DNA from: Glycomyces dulcitolivorans | Lineage (GTDB): Bacteria > Actinomycetota > Actinomycetes > Mycobacteriales > Micromonosporaceae | DNA: 47,075 nucleotides | Assembly (NCBI RefSeq): GCF_003265355.1 | Contig: NZ_QFRW01000090.1 | Location: 1 to 47,075, forward strand | Reading direction: 5' to 3' | In this document: piece after piece, positions 33,888-42,495 of the stretch | How positions within the stretch are numbered: position 1 is the first letter of the stretch | How the letters are laid out: every line of letters begins with the position of its first letter | Program-made: the position numbers and the translations under genes | Notes under the pieces: generated by a model | Told to the model about the DNA's origin: nothing | Seen by the model: the letters and a program-made list of their open reading frames with translations, nothing else | The model's database searches: none

Positions 33888-35128
33888 GCCCAAGGCAGGT
33901 GGTCCCGCCCGGTCGCGATGAGGCGGCGCGTCAGGCCCTCGGCGAGGTCGTGCTGGCCGACCAGGGGGTGCGCCAGCAGCGCCTCGTAGACACGGCGCTC
34001 GCCGCCGCGGACCGCGGCCTCGACACCGAGTTCTTCGTAGGCGGAGACGGCGGCGACGAGCCCGCGCTGGCGGGTGCCGAGCGGGATCTGGACGGCGGGG
34101 GTGATCTCGGGGCCGACGGTGGCCGAGACCTCGATGACGGCCTCGTCGGGCAGGTACGGCAGGAATCCGCGGTTGCGCACGTTCACGGCGTGGACCGCGC
34201 CGTCCTGAGTGAGCAGGGACCGCATGAGCGCCACGGCCGCTTCGGAGTAGTAGGCGCCGCCGCGCTGCGAGAGCAGGTCGGGCTTGCGGTCGAGGGTGTC
34301 GTCCTTGTAGACGTCCCACAGCTCGGCCTCGATGCGGGCGACCTCCTGCCCGCGCGAGGGCGCGGTGCGCATCCGCTCGACCTCCTGGTCGTGGGCGTAG
34401 AAGTAGTGCAGGTAGTAGGAGGGCACGAGGCCGTCGGCGAAGACCGCCTCGGGCAGGTCGACCTCCTCGGCGATCTCGGTGCGGTGCTTGGCGAGCAGGT
34501 CGGGGAGGACGTCGCGGCCGTCGAGGCGGACCCCGGTCTCCCAGGTCAGGTGGTTGAGGCCGACGTGGTCGAGCACGACCTCCCCCGGCTCGCGGCCGAG
34601 CAGCCCGGCGAAGCGGCGCTGGAAGCCGATCGCGACGTTGCACAGGCCGATCGCGCGGTGGCCCTCGTCGAGCAGCGCCCGCGTGACCATGCCGACCGGG
34701 TTGGTGAAGTCCACGATCCACGCGCCGGGAGCGGCCAGCTCACGGACCCGCTCGGCGATGGCGAGGGCGACCGGGATGGTGCGCAGCGCTTTCGCGAGGC
34801 CGCCGGCGCCGGTGGTCTCCTGGCCGACGCAGCCGCATTCGAGCGGGAACGCCTCGTCCGCGATCCGGGCGCTCTGGCCGCCGACGCGCAGCTGGAACAG
34901 CACGAGCGACGCGCCCTCCACACCGCGGTCGAGGTCCGAGGTCCACGCGACGCGGGCCGCGCTGCCGTGCCGACGCATGATGCGCTGCACCAGCGGGCCG
35001 ATGACCTCAAGCTTGTCTGCGGCCGGATCGACGAGCACGACCTCGTCGATGTCCAAGGCGTTGGTGCCGAAGCCTTCGGCGAGCTCAGGGGTGTAGGTGG
35101 ATCCGCCACCGACCACGGCGATCTTCAT
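33884..35128 (-). CDS. GH4 6-phospho-beta-glucosidase-like glycosidase
   Basis: A 414-aa NAD- and metal-dependent family 4 enzyme, which cleaves by a redox-elimination route. NAD fold KIAVVGGGSTYTPELAEGF at residues 2-20; the metal and substrate region DFTNPVGMVTRALL, then IGLCNVAIGFQRR with the Cys used for metal binding, and DHVGLNHLTWETGV with the His. The CN(V/P) motif and VGLNHL resemble 6-phospho-beta-glucosidases more than alpha-galactosidases. ATG 35128 follows GAGAGGA; a TTG six codons upstream is less likely. It is first in a two-gene operon with a kinase, under a 27-bp operator. Confidence 0.88.
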   Translation of the reverse strand: MKIAVVGGGSTYTPELAEGFGTNALDIDEVVLVDPAADKLEVIGPLVQRIMRRHGSAARVAWTSDLDRGVEGASLVLFQLRVGGQSARIADEAFPLECGCVGQETTGAGGLAKALRTIPVALAIAERVRELAAPGAWIVDFTNPVGMVTRALLDEGHRAIGLCNVAIGFQRRFAGLLGREPGEVVLDHVGLNHLTWETGVRLDGRDVLPDLLAKHRTEIAEEVDLPEAVFADGLVPSYYLHYFYAHDQEVERMRTAPSRGQEVARIEAELWDVYKDDTLDRKPDLLSQRGGAYYSEAAVALMRSLLTQDGAVHAVNVRNRGFLPYLPDEAVIEVSATVGPEITPAVQIPLGTRQRGLVAAVSAYEELGVEAAVRGGERRVYEALLAHPLVGQHDLAEGLTRRLIATGRDHLPWA

Positions 35129-35172
35129 CAAGGTCCTCTCGGTCAATGCCCGGCCGGGGGACGGCCGCCATA

Positions 35173-35199
35173 AATAGTCAGGTTAACTAACTAACTCAT
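35173..35199. promoter_or_regulatory. 27-bp regulon operator, GH4 copy
   Basis: Arm AATAGTCAG, spacer GTTAACTAA, arm CTAACTCAT. Each arm differs from the consensus AATAGTTAG/CTAACTATT at one or two positions. It covers the -10 box and part of the promoter spacer of the GH4 operon. Confidence 0.75.
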
Positions 35200-35208
35200 C
35201 GATGTCAA
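35180..35208 (-). promoter_or_regulatory. promoter of the GH4-kinase operon
   Basis: TTGACA (35208-35203) and TAACCT (35185-35180), 17 bp apart. The rest of the 249-bp gap up to ATG 35378 must hold the promoter of the divergent secreted protein, but I see no clear boxes for it. Confidence 0.6.
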
Positions 35209-35377
35209 CGTGTGGATCGCACCGGGCCACCACGGCGAGCCTATTGCCTCGATGTCGATATAACTCTCTAGTTTCGGCCACTTGCGGGCGGCGACGTGTC
35301 GATTCGGAACGGCGGCGCAGGGCCGCTGGCATACTGTCCGCAGTGGAGCCAGGGTGGGGCCGTGAACAGGGGGGTTC

Positions 35378-36244
35378 ATGAACATGAGGGCGATGATGGC
35401 ACTGGCCGGGACGCTCGCGGCGGCCGCCGTGGCAGCGGGCGGCGGGAGCGCCTGGGCGCAGGACCCGGCCGCGGAACCGACGTGCGTGGCCAGTACCAGG
35501 GAAGGGGCGGTCCGCTACGAACTCGGCACCTGGAAGGCCGTGGACCATGGTGACGAGGAGCGGGCCGAGCAGGACGACGACACCGTCGATGTCAACGGTT
35601 TCAACCCGGTCGCGATCTGGCCCAAGGGCACCTGCCTGACGTCGGCGGACCTCACCGCGGACGGCCAGCGGAGCAACCAGTTCATGGACTTCGACCCGGT
35701 CCCCGGCATCGACGACACCGCCAACGCCTGCGACGCCGACGGCAACTGCGACTACAACCCCACGCCTGGCGGCTGGAAGTTCGGGCCTACGAGTTACGAC
35801 CCCAAGGCGCCGCCAGAGACGGAGTTCAAGCAGTTCATCCCCGTGACCGCCGCCGACGGCACCCAGGGATGGGCGGAGAAGGGCGACCTGACCGCCTACG
35901 ACCGCATGGCGTTCCGGCCCTGGAAGTTCGATCTCGACAGGCGCGGATGGATCCAGTACGACCCGTTCCCGGTGCAAGCCCAATGCGTGGCCACCGCGCC
36001 AGGAGGGACCAGGGTGTACAGCCTCAGCCACAAGGACCTCGTCCACAGTCTGACGCTCCCCGGAGACGCCTGCTTCGCCGGTGTCGGCGCGACGTATGCG
36101 GGGACGTTCGAGCCCAGCGGCTACAACGGCGCGAACTGGTCCGCATCGTTCCTGGGGACGCAGATGTGCTTCTTCCACGTCGGCCCCGGCTATGTCGATG
36201 CCGCCGCCCTGAGCTGGACCGGCGATCCCGAGCCCTGCGAATGA
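35378..36244 (+). CDS. secreted Cys-rich protein with two SH3-like repeats, function unknown
   Basis: A 288-aa exported protein with signal peptide (LAGTLAAAAVAAGGGSAWA, cleavage likely after AWA). The mature part has eight cysteines. Two stretches resemble each other: PTCVASTREGAVRYELGTWK, ending at KGTCLTSADL, and AQCVATAPGGTRVYSLSHKD, ending at GDACFAGVGATYAG. This suggests a duplicated SH3-like unit, each closed by a disulfide. The C-terminus FLGTQMCFFHVGPGYVDAAA fits an SH3-type strand pattern. No catalytic motif. It diverges from the GH4 operon; a link to it is not shown. Confidence 0.65.
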   Translation: MNMRAMMALAGTLAAAAVAAGGGSAWAQDPAAEPTCVASTREGAVRYELGTWKAVDHGDEERAEQDDDTVDVNGFNPVAIWPKGTCLTSADLTADGQRSNQFMDFDPVPGIDDTANACDADGNCDYNPTPGGWKFGPTSYDPKAPPETEFKQFIPVTAADGTQGWAEKGDLTAYDRMAFRPWKFDLDRRGWIQYDPFPVQAQCVATAPGGTRVYSLSHKDLVHSLTLPGDACFAGVGATYAGTFEPSGYNGANWSASFLGTQMCFFHVGPGYVDAAALSWTGDPEPCE

Positions 36245-36266
36245 CCTCCAGGCCGCCGCAAGTGGT

Positions 36267-37973
36267 TCACGGCAGGGTCTTGTAGGCGAGCCAGCCGCCG
36301 TCGACGGGGAGTTCGGCGCCGGTGATGTAGCTGGCCTCCTCGGAGGCGAGATAGGCGACGGCCGTCGCGACCTCGTCGGGGCGCCCAATGCGCCCGACGA
36401 GGGTCGCGGCGCCGTTGCGGGCGATCTCCGCGTCGGTCGTGTCGGCCCAGTGGGTGGTGAGGATCGGGCCGGGGGCGACGGAGTTGAACCGGACCTCGGG
36501 GGCGTACTCGACGGCGAGCTGGCGCATCAGCGCGCTGAGCCCGCCCTTGGCGGCGGCGTAGGCGGTGTAGCCGGGGTGCGAGCGGTGGGCGTGGACGGAG
36601 GAGACCGCCACGACCGAGCCGCGGGCCTCGCGCAGGGGGCCGATGAGGGTCCTGACGCCGAGGTAGGCGGCCTTGAGCGTGACGTCGAGGGTGAGGGCCC
36701 AGTCCGCTTCGGCCAGTTCGTGGGGCGCGCCGAGGAGATTCGCGAAGGCGTTGGAGACCAGGACGTCGACGCGCCCGTACGCCTCGACCGCGTCTTCGGC
36801 CAGGTCCGCCCAGTCGGCGGCGGAGGAGGCGTCGCACCGCCTGAAGTGGACCGTTCCGGCGGTCTCGGCGGCGATCCGCTCCCCCGCCTCCTGGTCGACG
36901 TCGGCGACGTACACGACCGCGCCTTCGCTCGCGAAGCGCGCCGTGCAGGCCGCGCCGATGCCCTTCGCTCCACCCGTGATGACGGCGACTTTGCCTTCGA
37001 ATCGGTTCATCGGAACACCGTAACGCCAAGAACCCATGGGCCGTAACCGGATGCGACGGACCGACTGCAATGCGGGGACGACCAGGTGGAGGTGCCGGTC
37101 GGCCAGGCCGATGGCGACCTGCTGACCCCAGGTAACGGTGAGGTGGTCGGACTCGACACCGTCGGCGAAGACCACCAGGCGCTCGCTCTCGCAGACGAGG
37201 CGCAGCTCCTCCCCCTTGCCGAGGGTCCCCGAGCTCAGCTCGGTGCCGGTCGCGGGCGAGGGCCATGCCTCCCTCACGAACCAGGACAGGGACGAGGCCT
37301 CGAACGCGGGCAGGATCTCGCGGCGGCCGCGGTCGGCCGCGATGGAGGCGCTCCAGCCGGTGGCGCCCGCGCCGGTGCCGACCAGGACCCCCGAGGAGGA
37401 CTGGCGCTCGCCGCGCCCGGCGGCGTCGACGAGGCGGTAGCGGGCGGACTGGTGGCCGGCGTGCCCGGCGTAGACCTCGTTAAGCCCGTTGATCTCCTGG
37501 CCGTCGTCGAGGCGCGCGGCGACCATGGCGAGCCGGCGCACGGCCGCGCTCTCCTCGGCCACGGTCCGTAGGACGCGGCCGACCTCGGCGGCCCGGAAGC
37601 GGACCAGGATTCCGGCATTGCGGCCGGGCTCGGGGTCCACGCCGATCACCGGCTGGCGGTCGAGGTACTTCGCGAGGTTGGCGACGAGGCCGTCCTGGCC
37701 GACGGCGACGGCGATGTCCTCCGGCCCGAACAGGAACCGCGGCAGGTCGTCGCGGTCGACGCGGCCCCGGCGCCAGTCGGCCGGGATCGCCGCGTCCACC
37801 GCGGTGAGCGCGGCTTGCAGGGCCTCGTGGCGGGCGGTCGTTTCGTCGAGGTCGCGGCCGCGCTCGCGCAGGAAGTGCGCGGCGGCGGCGCGGGTGCCGT
37901 GGCGGACCAGGAGCTCGTCGAGTTCGCTGCGGCGGCTGACGACGACCACCCGCGGCGCGAGCGTGGCGCTCAC
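36267..37973 (-). CDS. NAD-kinase-like domain fused to short-chain dehydrogenase
   Basis: One open frame of 568 aa from GTG 37973. Residues 1-300 resemble NAD kinase: the GGDG motif appears as GQDG (92-95), the NE motif is GLNEVYAG (163-170), the Gly-rich loop SSGVLVGTGAGATGW (193-207), and VFADGVESDHL follows. Residues 322-568 are a classical SDR: VITGGAKGIG (331-340), VSNAFAN, SSVHAHRSHPGYTAYAAAKG with the Ser and Tyr-x3-Lys pair, and ITGAELPVDGGWL. No stop separates them; the linker is only about 20 residues (ALQSVRRIRLRPMGSWRYGV). ATG 37010 could also start a free SDR of 247 aa, but then the kinase part would have no stop. GTG 37973 overlaps the SPFH stop (GTGA), tying the unit to that gene. 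Confidence 0.72.
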   Translation of the reverse strand: MSATLAPRVVVVSRRSELDELLVRHGTRAAAAHFLRERGRDLDETTARHEALQAALTAVDAAIPADWRRGRVDRDDLPRFLFGPEDIAVAVGQDGLVANLAKYLDRQPVIGVDPEPGRNAGILVRFRAAEVGRVLRTVAEESAAVRRLAMVAARLDDGQEINGLNEVYAGHAGHQSARYRLVDAAGRGERQSSSGVLVGTGAGATGWSASIAADRGRREILPAFEASSLSWFVREAWPSPATGTELSSGTLGKGEELRLVCESERLVVFADGVESDHLTVTWGQQVAIGLADRHLHLVVPALQSVRRIRLRPMGSWRYGVPMNRFEGKVAVITGGAKGIGAACTARFASEGAVVYVADVDQEAGERIAAETAGTVHFRRCDASSAADWADLAEDAVEAYGRVDVLVSNAFANLLGAPHELAEADWALTLDVTLKAAYLGVRTLIGPLREARGSVVAVSSVHAHRSHPGYTAYAAAKGGLSALMRQLAVEYAPEVRFNSVAPGPILTTHWADTTDAEIARNGAATLVGRIGRPDEVATAVAYLASEEASYITGAELPVDGGWLAYKTLP

Positions 37974-38971
37974 CGCTGCCCCTCCGCGAGCCGGGCCAGG
38001 GCCCCGCTGAGGAGGTCCGGGGTGACGGTGAGCTGGCCGATCTCGGGGAGCTGCCCGGCGAGTTCGCGCAGTGCGAGCGCGTGGAGCACCGAGGTCGGGA
38101 GGTCGCGGTAGACGGCCATGCGGGCGGCTTCGGCGTCGGCTTCGGCGGCGCCGACGTCGCGGACGCGGTCGGCCTGGGCGGCGGCGAGGGTGCGGGCCTT
38201 CTCGGCTTCGCCTTGGGCCGCGGCGAGGTCGGCGGCGGCGGTGAGTTCGGCGCGGCGCCTGTCGTTGGCGCCCTTCTGCTCGACGAGCTGCTGCTCGCGG
38301 CGGGCGAGTTCGATCTTGTTCTGGAGTTCGTTCTCGGCGATGGCGCGCTCCTGCTCGACGGCCTGGGCGCGGCGGGCGTAGGTGGCCTTGTCGGCGTCCT
38401 GCTGGACGGCTTCGCGGGTGGGGGTCTGGAGGGACCGCTCCATCTCGGGTTCGGGGCGGATGGCGACGACGCGGGCGCTGACGACCTCGGCGCCGACGTC
38501 GGCGAGGCGGGCATCGGATGAGAGCGCGGCGGCGACGGCTTCGCGGATCTCGGTGATGGCGCGGGTGAGGGCGTCGGCGAGGGGAACGCGGGCGAGGAGG
38601 TCGAGGGCGGGCTGCTGGGCGAGCTCGGTGAGGAGGGTGGCGACCTGGTCGAGGGGGCGGGCGCGGGCCTGGCCGTGGTAGGGGTCGACGGAGAAGTCGA
38701 GGCGGGTGGCGGCCAGCGCGGGGTCGGCGATGCGGTAGGTGACGGTGGCCTGGACGGTGACGTCGGCGAAGTCGGCGGTGCGGGCGTGGAACATGAGCGG
38801 GAGTTCGCGGTCGTCGACGGGGACTTCGGAGAGGACGGCGGTGAGGGGGCGGTACCAGAACGACTGGCCGGTGCCTTCTTTCATGGTGCGGCCGCGTTTC
38901 TGGAAGCGGACCCAGACGGTGGGGGTGCCGCGCAGGTGGCGCAGGAACAGGAGCTTGGTGACATCGGCCAT
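37970..38971 (-). CDS. SPFH/Band 7 domain protein
   Basis: A 333-aa stomatin/prohibitin-like scaffold. The SPFH domain spans about residues 15-190 (RRGTMKEG-like start RGRTMKEGTGQSFWYRPLTA, DVTVQATVTYRIADP, DALTRAITEIREAVAAAL). A long Ala/Glu/Arg-rich coiled coil follows (about 200-290: ENELQNKIELARREQQLVEQ). There is no obvious N-terminal membrane helix, so membrane contact would be peripheral. A strong ribosome site, AAAGGAGG, precedes ATG 38971. It is first in an operon with the kinase-dehydrogenase fusion and divergent from NrtR, which suggests a role in NAD or ADP-ribose metabolism. Confidence 0.87.
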   Translation of the reverse strand: MADVTKLLFLRHLRGTPTVWVRFQKRGRTMKEGTGQSFWYRPLTAVLSEVPVDDRELPLMFHARTADFADVTVQATVTYRIADPALAATRLDFSVDPYHGQARARPLDQVATLLTELAQQPALDLLARVPLADALTRAITEIREAVAAALSSDARLADVGAEVVSARVVAIRPEPEMERSLQTPTREAVQQDADKATYARRAQAVEQERAIAENELQNKIELARREQQLVEQKGANDRRRAELTAAADLAAAQGEAEKARTLAAAQADRVRDVGAAEADAEAARMAVYRDLPTSVLHALALRELAGQLPEIGQLTVTPDLLSGALARLAEGQR

Positions 38972-38989
38972 GGGGAGGGCCTCCTTTTC

Positions 38990-39028
38990 TCGTCATTATG
39001 ACGATAATCCATGTGCTAGGTTATCGTC
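38990..39028. promoter_or_regulatory. palindromes in the nrtR/SPFH divergent gap, likely NrtR operator
   Basis: Two symmetric elements: TCGTCATTATGACGA (38990-39004, perfect around one base) and GACGATAA...TTATCGTC (39000-39007 and 39021-39028, perfect 8-bp arms). They fill the 69-bp gap between the divergent starts. NrtR proteins bind such repeats next to their own genes. Confidence 0.68.
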
Positions 39029-39040
39029 AAGGTGGTGATA

Positions 39041-39721
<681 letters not shown>

Positions 39722-39761
39722 GACGGGACCGGTCCCGGGCCCTGCCTCCTAGCATCGGCGC

Positions 39762-40304
39762 ATGAGCACTTCGCCTTTCCTTTCCCGATGTACTACAGGT
39801 GCATTGGTCCTGCTCGCGGCGCTCGCTACCGGCGCGTGCGGGGCCGGGTCCGGTTCCGATGCGACCGGGGACGTCTCCGAGTCCGCGAGTTCGGCGGCCG
39901 CGAGCAGCGCCGAGCCCTCCCCCACCGTGTCCGCGGCGCCGACCGCGGCCGACGGGACCGACTACGCCGCCTGCGATGACGGCTCCTGCGAGGTCGCCGT
40001 GTCCGGCGCGGTCGAGTTCGGGTACGACGACTTCACACTGATGGTCACGATCACCGCCGATGGCATCGAGACCTACACGGCTAACAGCGACAACTCGTCG
40101 AGCGGCGCCAGCAACATGAGCGGCAGCGGGATGTCGGAGGCGTACTGCATCGCTTACCTGACCGCCTCCAGCAATTCCATGAGCTGCTATCCGGACTCCG
40201 GTGAGGATGACGTTCCGGACCCGGAATCCGAGCCCGGCGTGCTCGTCCTCGAAATGATCGACTTCGCCGAGGGGACCGCGATCATCCGGTTGACGATGGG
40301 GTGA
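39762..40304 (+). CDS. lipoprotein of unknown function
   Basis: A 180-aa exported protein with lipobox LATGAC at about residues 21-26, then a long Ser/Ala/Pro linker to about residue 64. The small C-terminal domain has four Cys (YAACDDGSCEVAVSG and AYCIAYL...SCYPDSG), likely two disulfides, and is strand-rich (DFTLMVTITADGIETY). No function can be assigned. Its last 23 bp overlap the convergent TPR-like gene. Confidence 0.72.
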   Translation: MSTSPFLSRCTTGALVLLAALATGACGAGSGSDATGDVSESASSAAASSAEPSPTVSAAPTAADGTDYAACDDGSCEVAVSGAVEFGYDDFTLMVTITADGIETYTANSDNSSSGASNMSGSGMSEAYCIAYLTASSNSMSCYPDSGEDDVPDPESEPGVLVLEMIDFAEGTAIIRLTMG

Positions 40305-40770
40305 GCGGTGAACTCGTGTCCTTGCGGGCGATGGCGTCGGCGGTCCTGGTGATCGCGGCGGTGATGAGGCGGCCGTACGGGTCGTCGGCCAGCGCCGGGG
40401 AGCACGCTCGGGCGGCGTCGATGTGGCGCTGGGCCGCTTCGAAGGAGGCGAGGCGGCGGTAGGCGTCGGCGAGGTTGAGGTGGAGCGAGGGGTAGAACCC
40501 GGCGACCTGGAGGCCGGCGGCGTGCTCTTGGAGACGTGCGTCGGTGAGGGCGTCGGCGGCGTCGAGGGCGCGGATATCCCAGGTGAGGGCTTCGGCGGGG
40601 TCGTCGTAGAGGTCGGCGAGGTGGTGGGCGAGCGTGCAGCGGGCCAGCGGGTCGCCGGTGGGGCTGAGGGCGTCCCAGAGGTCGAGGAGCCGGCGTTTGG
40701 CCGCGGTGCGGTCGCCGGTCTGGGCTTCGGTGACGGCGCTCGTGACGGCTTCCATGGTCGGGTCGGTCAT
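40282..40770 (-). CDS. TPR-like helical protein
   Basis: A 162-aa soluble protein of paired helices resembling tetratricopeptide repeats: EAQTGDRTAAKRRLLDLWDA, HHLADLYDDPAEALTWDIRA, then LHLNLADAYRRLASFEAAQR with spacing near 34 residues. ATG 40770 overlaps the TetR stop as ATGA, so both are translated from one message. It may bind a partner protein of the TetR-controlled system, but no function is established. The open frame extends upstream through the TetR gene in another frame; that part is not coding. Confidence 0.72.
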   Translation of the reverse strand: MTDPTMEAVTSAVTEAQTGDRTAAKRRLLDLWDALSPTGDPLARCTLAHHLADLYDDPAEALTWDIRALDAADALTDARLQEHAAGLQVAGFYPSLHLNLADAYRRLASFEAAQRHIDAARACSPALADDPYGRLITAAITRTADAIARKDTSSPLTPSSTG

Positions 40771-41393
40771 CGGTGTCCTCGTGTCGGTCGGCCGAGGGTT
40801 CGGTCGAGGGCGTAGTCGAGTGCGGCCCGGGCGTCGTGGCGGGAGCGCAGGCTGAGGGCGGCGTCGACGCCGAGACTCGTTGCGAGCGTGAGCAGGAGGT
40901 CGGCTTCGCGTTCGGGCGACAGGGCCGGGTCGGTGCGGCCGGCGTCCTGGGCGGTGCGGACGGCGTCGGCGGCGAGGGCTCGGATGTCGTCGTCGCCGTC
41001 GGTGAGGACGGCGGCGATCTTGGGGTCGCTGGCGGCGCGGCCGTAGTAGGCGGCGCTGACGCGCAGGGCCTGGCGGGTGTCGGGGTGCTCGCCGAGCAGC
41101 TCCCCCAGGACGGCGCGCAGGACGGTCTCGGCGTCGGGTTCGGTGCCGAGGCGGGCGAGTCGCTGTTCGATGCGTTCGCCGAGGCGTTCCTGCGCGAGCT
41201 GGAGTCCGAAGAGGAGCATGTCGTCCTTGCCGGCGAAGTAGTGCTGCACGCGGCCCATGGAGACGCCGGCTTCGGCGGCGACGTCGCGCAGGCTGACGGC
41301 TTCGAGGCCGGCGCGTTCGACGAGGCGCCACAGGGCGTGGGCGATGAGGCGGCGCTGGCGCTCGTGCTGCTGGCTGTCGACGGCGCGGGGCAT
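40767..41393 (-). CDS. TetR-family transcriptional regulator
   Basis: A 208-aa repressor. N-terminal HTH at residues 13-58: LIAHALWRLVERAGLEAVSL, RDVAAEAGVSMGRVQHYFAG (20 residues), KDDMLLFGL. The C-terminal helical domain should bind an unknown ligand. Two near-identical palindromes lie in the gap to the divergent membrane-protein gene, so it probably represses both itself and that gene. Confidence 0.92.
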   Translation of the reverse strand: MPRAVDSQQHERQRRLIAHALWRLVERAGLEAVSLRDVAAEAGVSMGRVQHYFAGKDDMLLFGLQLAQERLGERIEQRLARLGTEPDAETVLRAVLGELLGEHPDTRQALRVSAAYYGRAASDPKIAAVLTDGDDDIRALAADAVRTAQDAGRTDPALSPEREADLLLTLATSLGVDAALSLRSRHDARAALDYALDRTLGRPTRGHR

Positions 41394-41420
41394 GTCGGCA
41401 GTGTAGCCGCGAACCGTAGG

Positions 41421-41436
41421 CGATGCGACTGCATTG
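41421..41436. promoter_or_regulatory. TetR operator copy 1
   Basis: CGATGCGACTGCATTG, with ATGC/GCAT symmetry. A second copy starts 38 bp further on. It is 28 bp upstream of the TetR start codon. Confidence 0.65.
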
Positions 41437-41458
41437 ACTACGGGTGCGGACCGGTATA

Positions 41459-41474
41459 CGATGCGGTCGCATTG
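41459..41474. promoter_or_regulatory. TetR operator copy 2
   Basis: CGATGCGGTCGCATTG; the core ATGCGGTCGCAT has perfect 5-bp arms. It lies 17 bp before ATG 41491 of the membrane protein and just upstream of its AGGAGG site. Confidence 0.7.
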
Positions 41475-41490
41475 CTTTCGAGGAGGTCCC

Positions 41491-42495
41491 ATGTCCGGCC
41501 AGCCGTCCCCGCTCGGCCGATGGCGGCGGATCGCGCCCGCGGTCGGGCTGTTCTTCCTGGCGCCCTTCGTGGGCGAGCTGCTGCTGGGGAACCTCGCGCT
41601 CTCGGAGTTCGGCCTGGCGGTGGTCCTCGCGCCGCTGTACGGCGGCGGCGCGCTGCTGATCCGCGAGATCGCGCGGCGCACCGGGCGCGGGTGGCCGACG
41701 ATGGTGCTGCTGGCGGCGGCGTACGCGCTCGTTGAGGAGGGCCCGGTCGACCAGCTGCTGTGGAACGACGCGTACGCGGGCCACGATCTGCTGCACGGGG
41801 ACTCGTACCTGCCGGTGTTCGGCATGAACGTCGAGCTGACGGTGACGATCCTGGCGCTGCACACGGTCTGGAGCATCTGCGTGCCGATCGCGATCGTCGA
41901 GTCGTTCGTCCCCGGCCGGCGGACGGTGCCGTGGCTGCGCACGCCCGGGCTCGTCGTCACCGCGCTGATCTATCTGGGCGGGGTGAACCTGGTGTTCTGG
42001 GGGACCCTGACGGAGGAGGACTTCATGGCCTCCCCCTTGCAGTTCGCCTCGATCGGCGTCGTGATCGCGGTGCTGATCGTGCTGGCGTTCCGGGTCGGCC
42101 GCGCGCCGCGCCCGCCGCTGCCGGGCCGGGCGCCCTCGCCGTGGACGGCGGGGATCGCGGCGCTGGTGGGGACGAGTGCGTTCTGGGGGCCGGCGAACCT
42201 GGTGACCGCGTCCTGGTACGAGTGGGTGAACGTGGCGGTGTGGTGCGTTGTGGCCGTTGCAGGTACGGTGCTGGTCCTGCGGTGGTCGCGGCAGGACGGC
42301 TGGGATGCCCGGCACGTGTTCGCGCTCGCGGCCGGGGCGACGTTGACGTATGCGTGGTCGGCGTTCCCGGTGGTGCCGGAGACGCCGGTGTCGCCTGCGG
42401 CGGATCTGATCGGCAACGCGCTCTTCGCGATCGCGGCGGTCGTGATCCTGTTCGCGGCCGGGCGGGTGGTGGCGGCTACGCCGCTGGAGCGGTGA
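41491..42495 (+). CDS. polytopic membrane protein, function unknown
   Basis: A 334-aa protein with about nine membrane helices (first at AVGLFFLAPFVGELLLG, later LVVTALIYLGGVNLVFWGTL, VIAVLIVLAFRVG and LFAIAAVVILFAAGRV). The conserved polar stretch ALVEEGPVDQLLWNDAYAGH (20 residues) between early helices could be functional. No transporter family is recognised. AGGAGG four bases before ATG 41491 and the twin operators show it is the main target of the divergent TetR repressor. Last 20 bp overlap the convergent GNAT gene. Confidence 0.8.
   Translation: MSGQPSPLGRWRRIAPAVGLFFLAPFVGELLLGNLALSEFGLAVVLAPLYGGGALLIREIARRTGRGWPTMVLLAAAYALVEEGPVDQLLWNDAYAGHDLLHGDSYLPVFGMNVELTVTILALHTVWSICVPIAIVESFVPGRRTVPWLRTPGLVVTALIYLGGVNLVFWGTLTEEDFMASPLQFASIGVVIAVLIVLAFRVGRAPRPPLPGRAPSPWTAGIAALVGTSAFWGPANLVTASWYEWVNVAVWCVVAVAGTVLVLRWSRQDGWDARHVFALAAGATLTYAWSAFPVVPETPVSPAADLIGNALFAIAAVVILFAAGRVVAATPLER

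Noticed and set aside
37974-38996. A further 341 codons open upstream of the kinase-SDR frame
   Set aside because: This part lies in another frame over the SPFH gene and reads as Arg/Pro-rich shadow; the GTGA overlap at 37970-37973 gives a natural start.
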